Shown piece by piece: positions 4,719 to 5,292 of a DNA stretch of 5,292 bases; position 1 is the stretch's first letter; each line of letters opens with the position of its first letter. The stretch is taken from assembly GCA_003164255.1 (NCBI GenBank), contig PLST01000104.1, positions 1,449 through 6,740 on the forward strand, written 5' to 3'. The position numbers and the translations under genes are program-made. The stretch comes from Acidobacteriaceae bacterium (GTDB lineage: Bacteria; Acidobacteriota; Terriglobia; Terriglobales; Acidobacteriaceae). The notes under the pieces are model-generated. The model was not told the DNA's origin and did no database searches. It worked only from the letters and a program-made list of their open reading frames with translations.

Positions 4719-5292
4719 ATGAAGTCCGATTTATCGATAATGGAGGATTATGGCAGCCTTCCGACAGAGACACCCGTGTGTGCGGATGGCGCCTCCCGCC
4801 TATTGCGGCTTGCCAATCTGGCTCAGGAAGTTGGGGCTGAAGCTGTCAACGAGGAAGTACGTGACCTCGCAGCGCGGGTTTCCGAAGGACGTTTCTATGT
4901 AGCTTGTGTCGGTCAGTTTAAGCGAGGCAAATCTACCCTACTGAACGCTCTGGTCGGCCACGAGGTCGTTCCGACCGGGTTTGTTCCGGTCACGGCGGTG
5001 CCCACAGTGATTCGGTTTGGTGACGAACTTCACGCGCGCGTTTGCATGCGAGACGGGCTTTGGCGAGACGTTGCAATGGCCGACTTGAAGGACTACGTGA
5101 CCGAAGAATTTAACCCCGAAAATAAAAAGGCCGTCGAGGGCGCGGAAGTCTTCGTGCCCAGCCCCTTGTTGTCTTCCGGCATGAGCTTTGTGGACACGCC
5201 AGGCTTGGGCTCAGTCTTCACGGGAAACACTGCAACCACGCAGGCGTTCATTCCTCATATTGATGCAGCACTGGTTGTGGTCGGCGCCGATC
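4719..5292 (+). CDS. Second dynamin-like GTPase (DLP2), N-terminal part, 3' end outside the window
   Basis: An open frame from ATG 4719 runs without a stop to the window edge (191 codons). AGGA at 4707-4710 precedes it by eight bases. A helical lead of about 60 residues comes before the GTPase core: G1 GQFKRGKS 65-72, the G2 threonine in VTAVPT 91-96, and G3 DTPG 159-162; G4 would lie beyond the window. The stretch GRFYVACVGQFKRGKSTLLN is typical of bacterial dynamin-family proteins. It is related to the first GTPase of the operon (both share K-S-[ST]-LLNAL, TAVPT and DTPGLGS) but lacks its long N-terminal extension, so they are paralogues rather than recent copies. Adjacent or near-adjacent pairs of dynamin-like genes are common in bacteria and some pairs form hetero-oligomers. 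In-frame ATG 4740 is an alternative start with no clear ribosome binding site. Total length and any membrane-binding region cannot be judged here. Confidence 0.9.
   Translation, partial: MKSDLSIMEDYGSLPTETPVCADGASRLLRLANLAQEVGAEAVNEEVRDLAARVSEGRFYVACVGQFKRGKSTLLNALVGHEVVPTGFVPVTAVPTVIRFGDELHARVCMRDGLWRDVAMADLKDYVTEEFNPENKKAVEGAEVFVPSPLLSSGMSFVDTPGLGSVFTGNTATTQAFIPHIDAALVVVGAD

Noticed and set aside
1..5292. CRISPR array, tRNA or rRNA gene, insertion sequence or attachment site
   Set aside because: No spaced direct repeats, cloverleaf, rRNA-like stretch, transposase motif or terminal inverted repeats were seen; nearly the whole window is explained by genes and the riboswitch.

Overview
The window reads as a fluoride-response locus on the chromosome of a moderately GC-rich bacterium. 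Every gene is on the + strand. I lean towards an Acidobacteriota-like or similar soil/environmental bacterium, from the style of the enolase and the crcB/DUF190/dynamin gene set, but that placement is a weak inference.

Layout: positions 1-450 are the 3' part of the enolase gene (eno). An 85-base gap (451-535) follows. By eye it folds as a fluoride riboswitch (crcB-motif aptamer, 461-508), and the aptamer's last strand can pair instead with the ribosome binding site and AUG of the next gene (arms 500-509 and 528-537). The downstream genes are tightly packed: a 697-residue dynamin-like GTPase (536-2629), the fluoride channel CrcB/Fluc with a TTG start (2642-3019), a 188-residue protein with two Cys-x2-Cys/Cys-x2-His modules (3016-3582), a two-domain DUF190 protein (3593-4336), a single-domain DUF190 protein (4351-4707), and the first 191 codons of a second dynamin-like GTPase (4719 to the window end). 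Gaps or overlaps are -4 to +14 bases, so this is almost certainly one operon.

How the parts fit: fluoride inhibits enolase, CrcB removes fluoride from the cell, and DUF190 proteins (PII-like fold) are frequent crcB neighbours. The riboswitch would switch on translation when fluoride is present. The new element is that the first gene under the switch is a membrane-remodelling-type GTPase rather than crcB, and that a second GTPase closes the visible part of the operon. Bacterial dynamin-like proteins often act as such pairs. The cluster therefore suggests a fluoride-induced, membrane-associated system that couples a dynamin pair, a possible zinc protein and three DUF190 domains to fluoride export. 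The riboswitch, CrcB, DUF190 and GTPase calls rest on motifs seen in the sequence; the joint function is inference.
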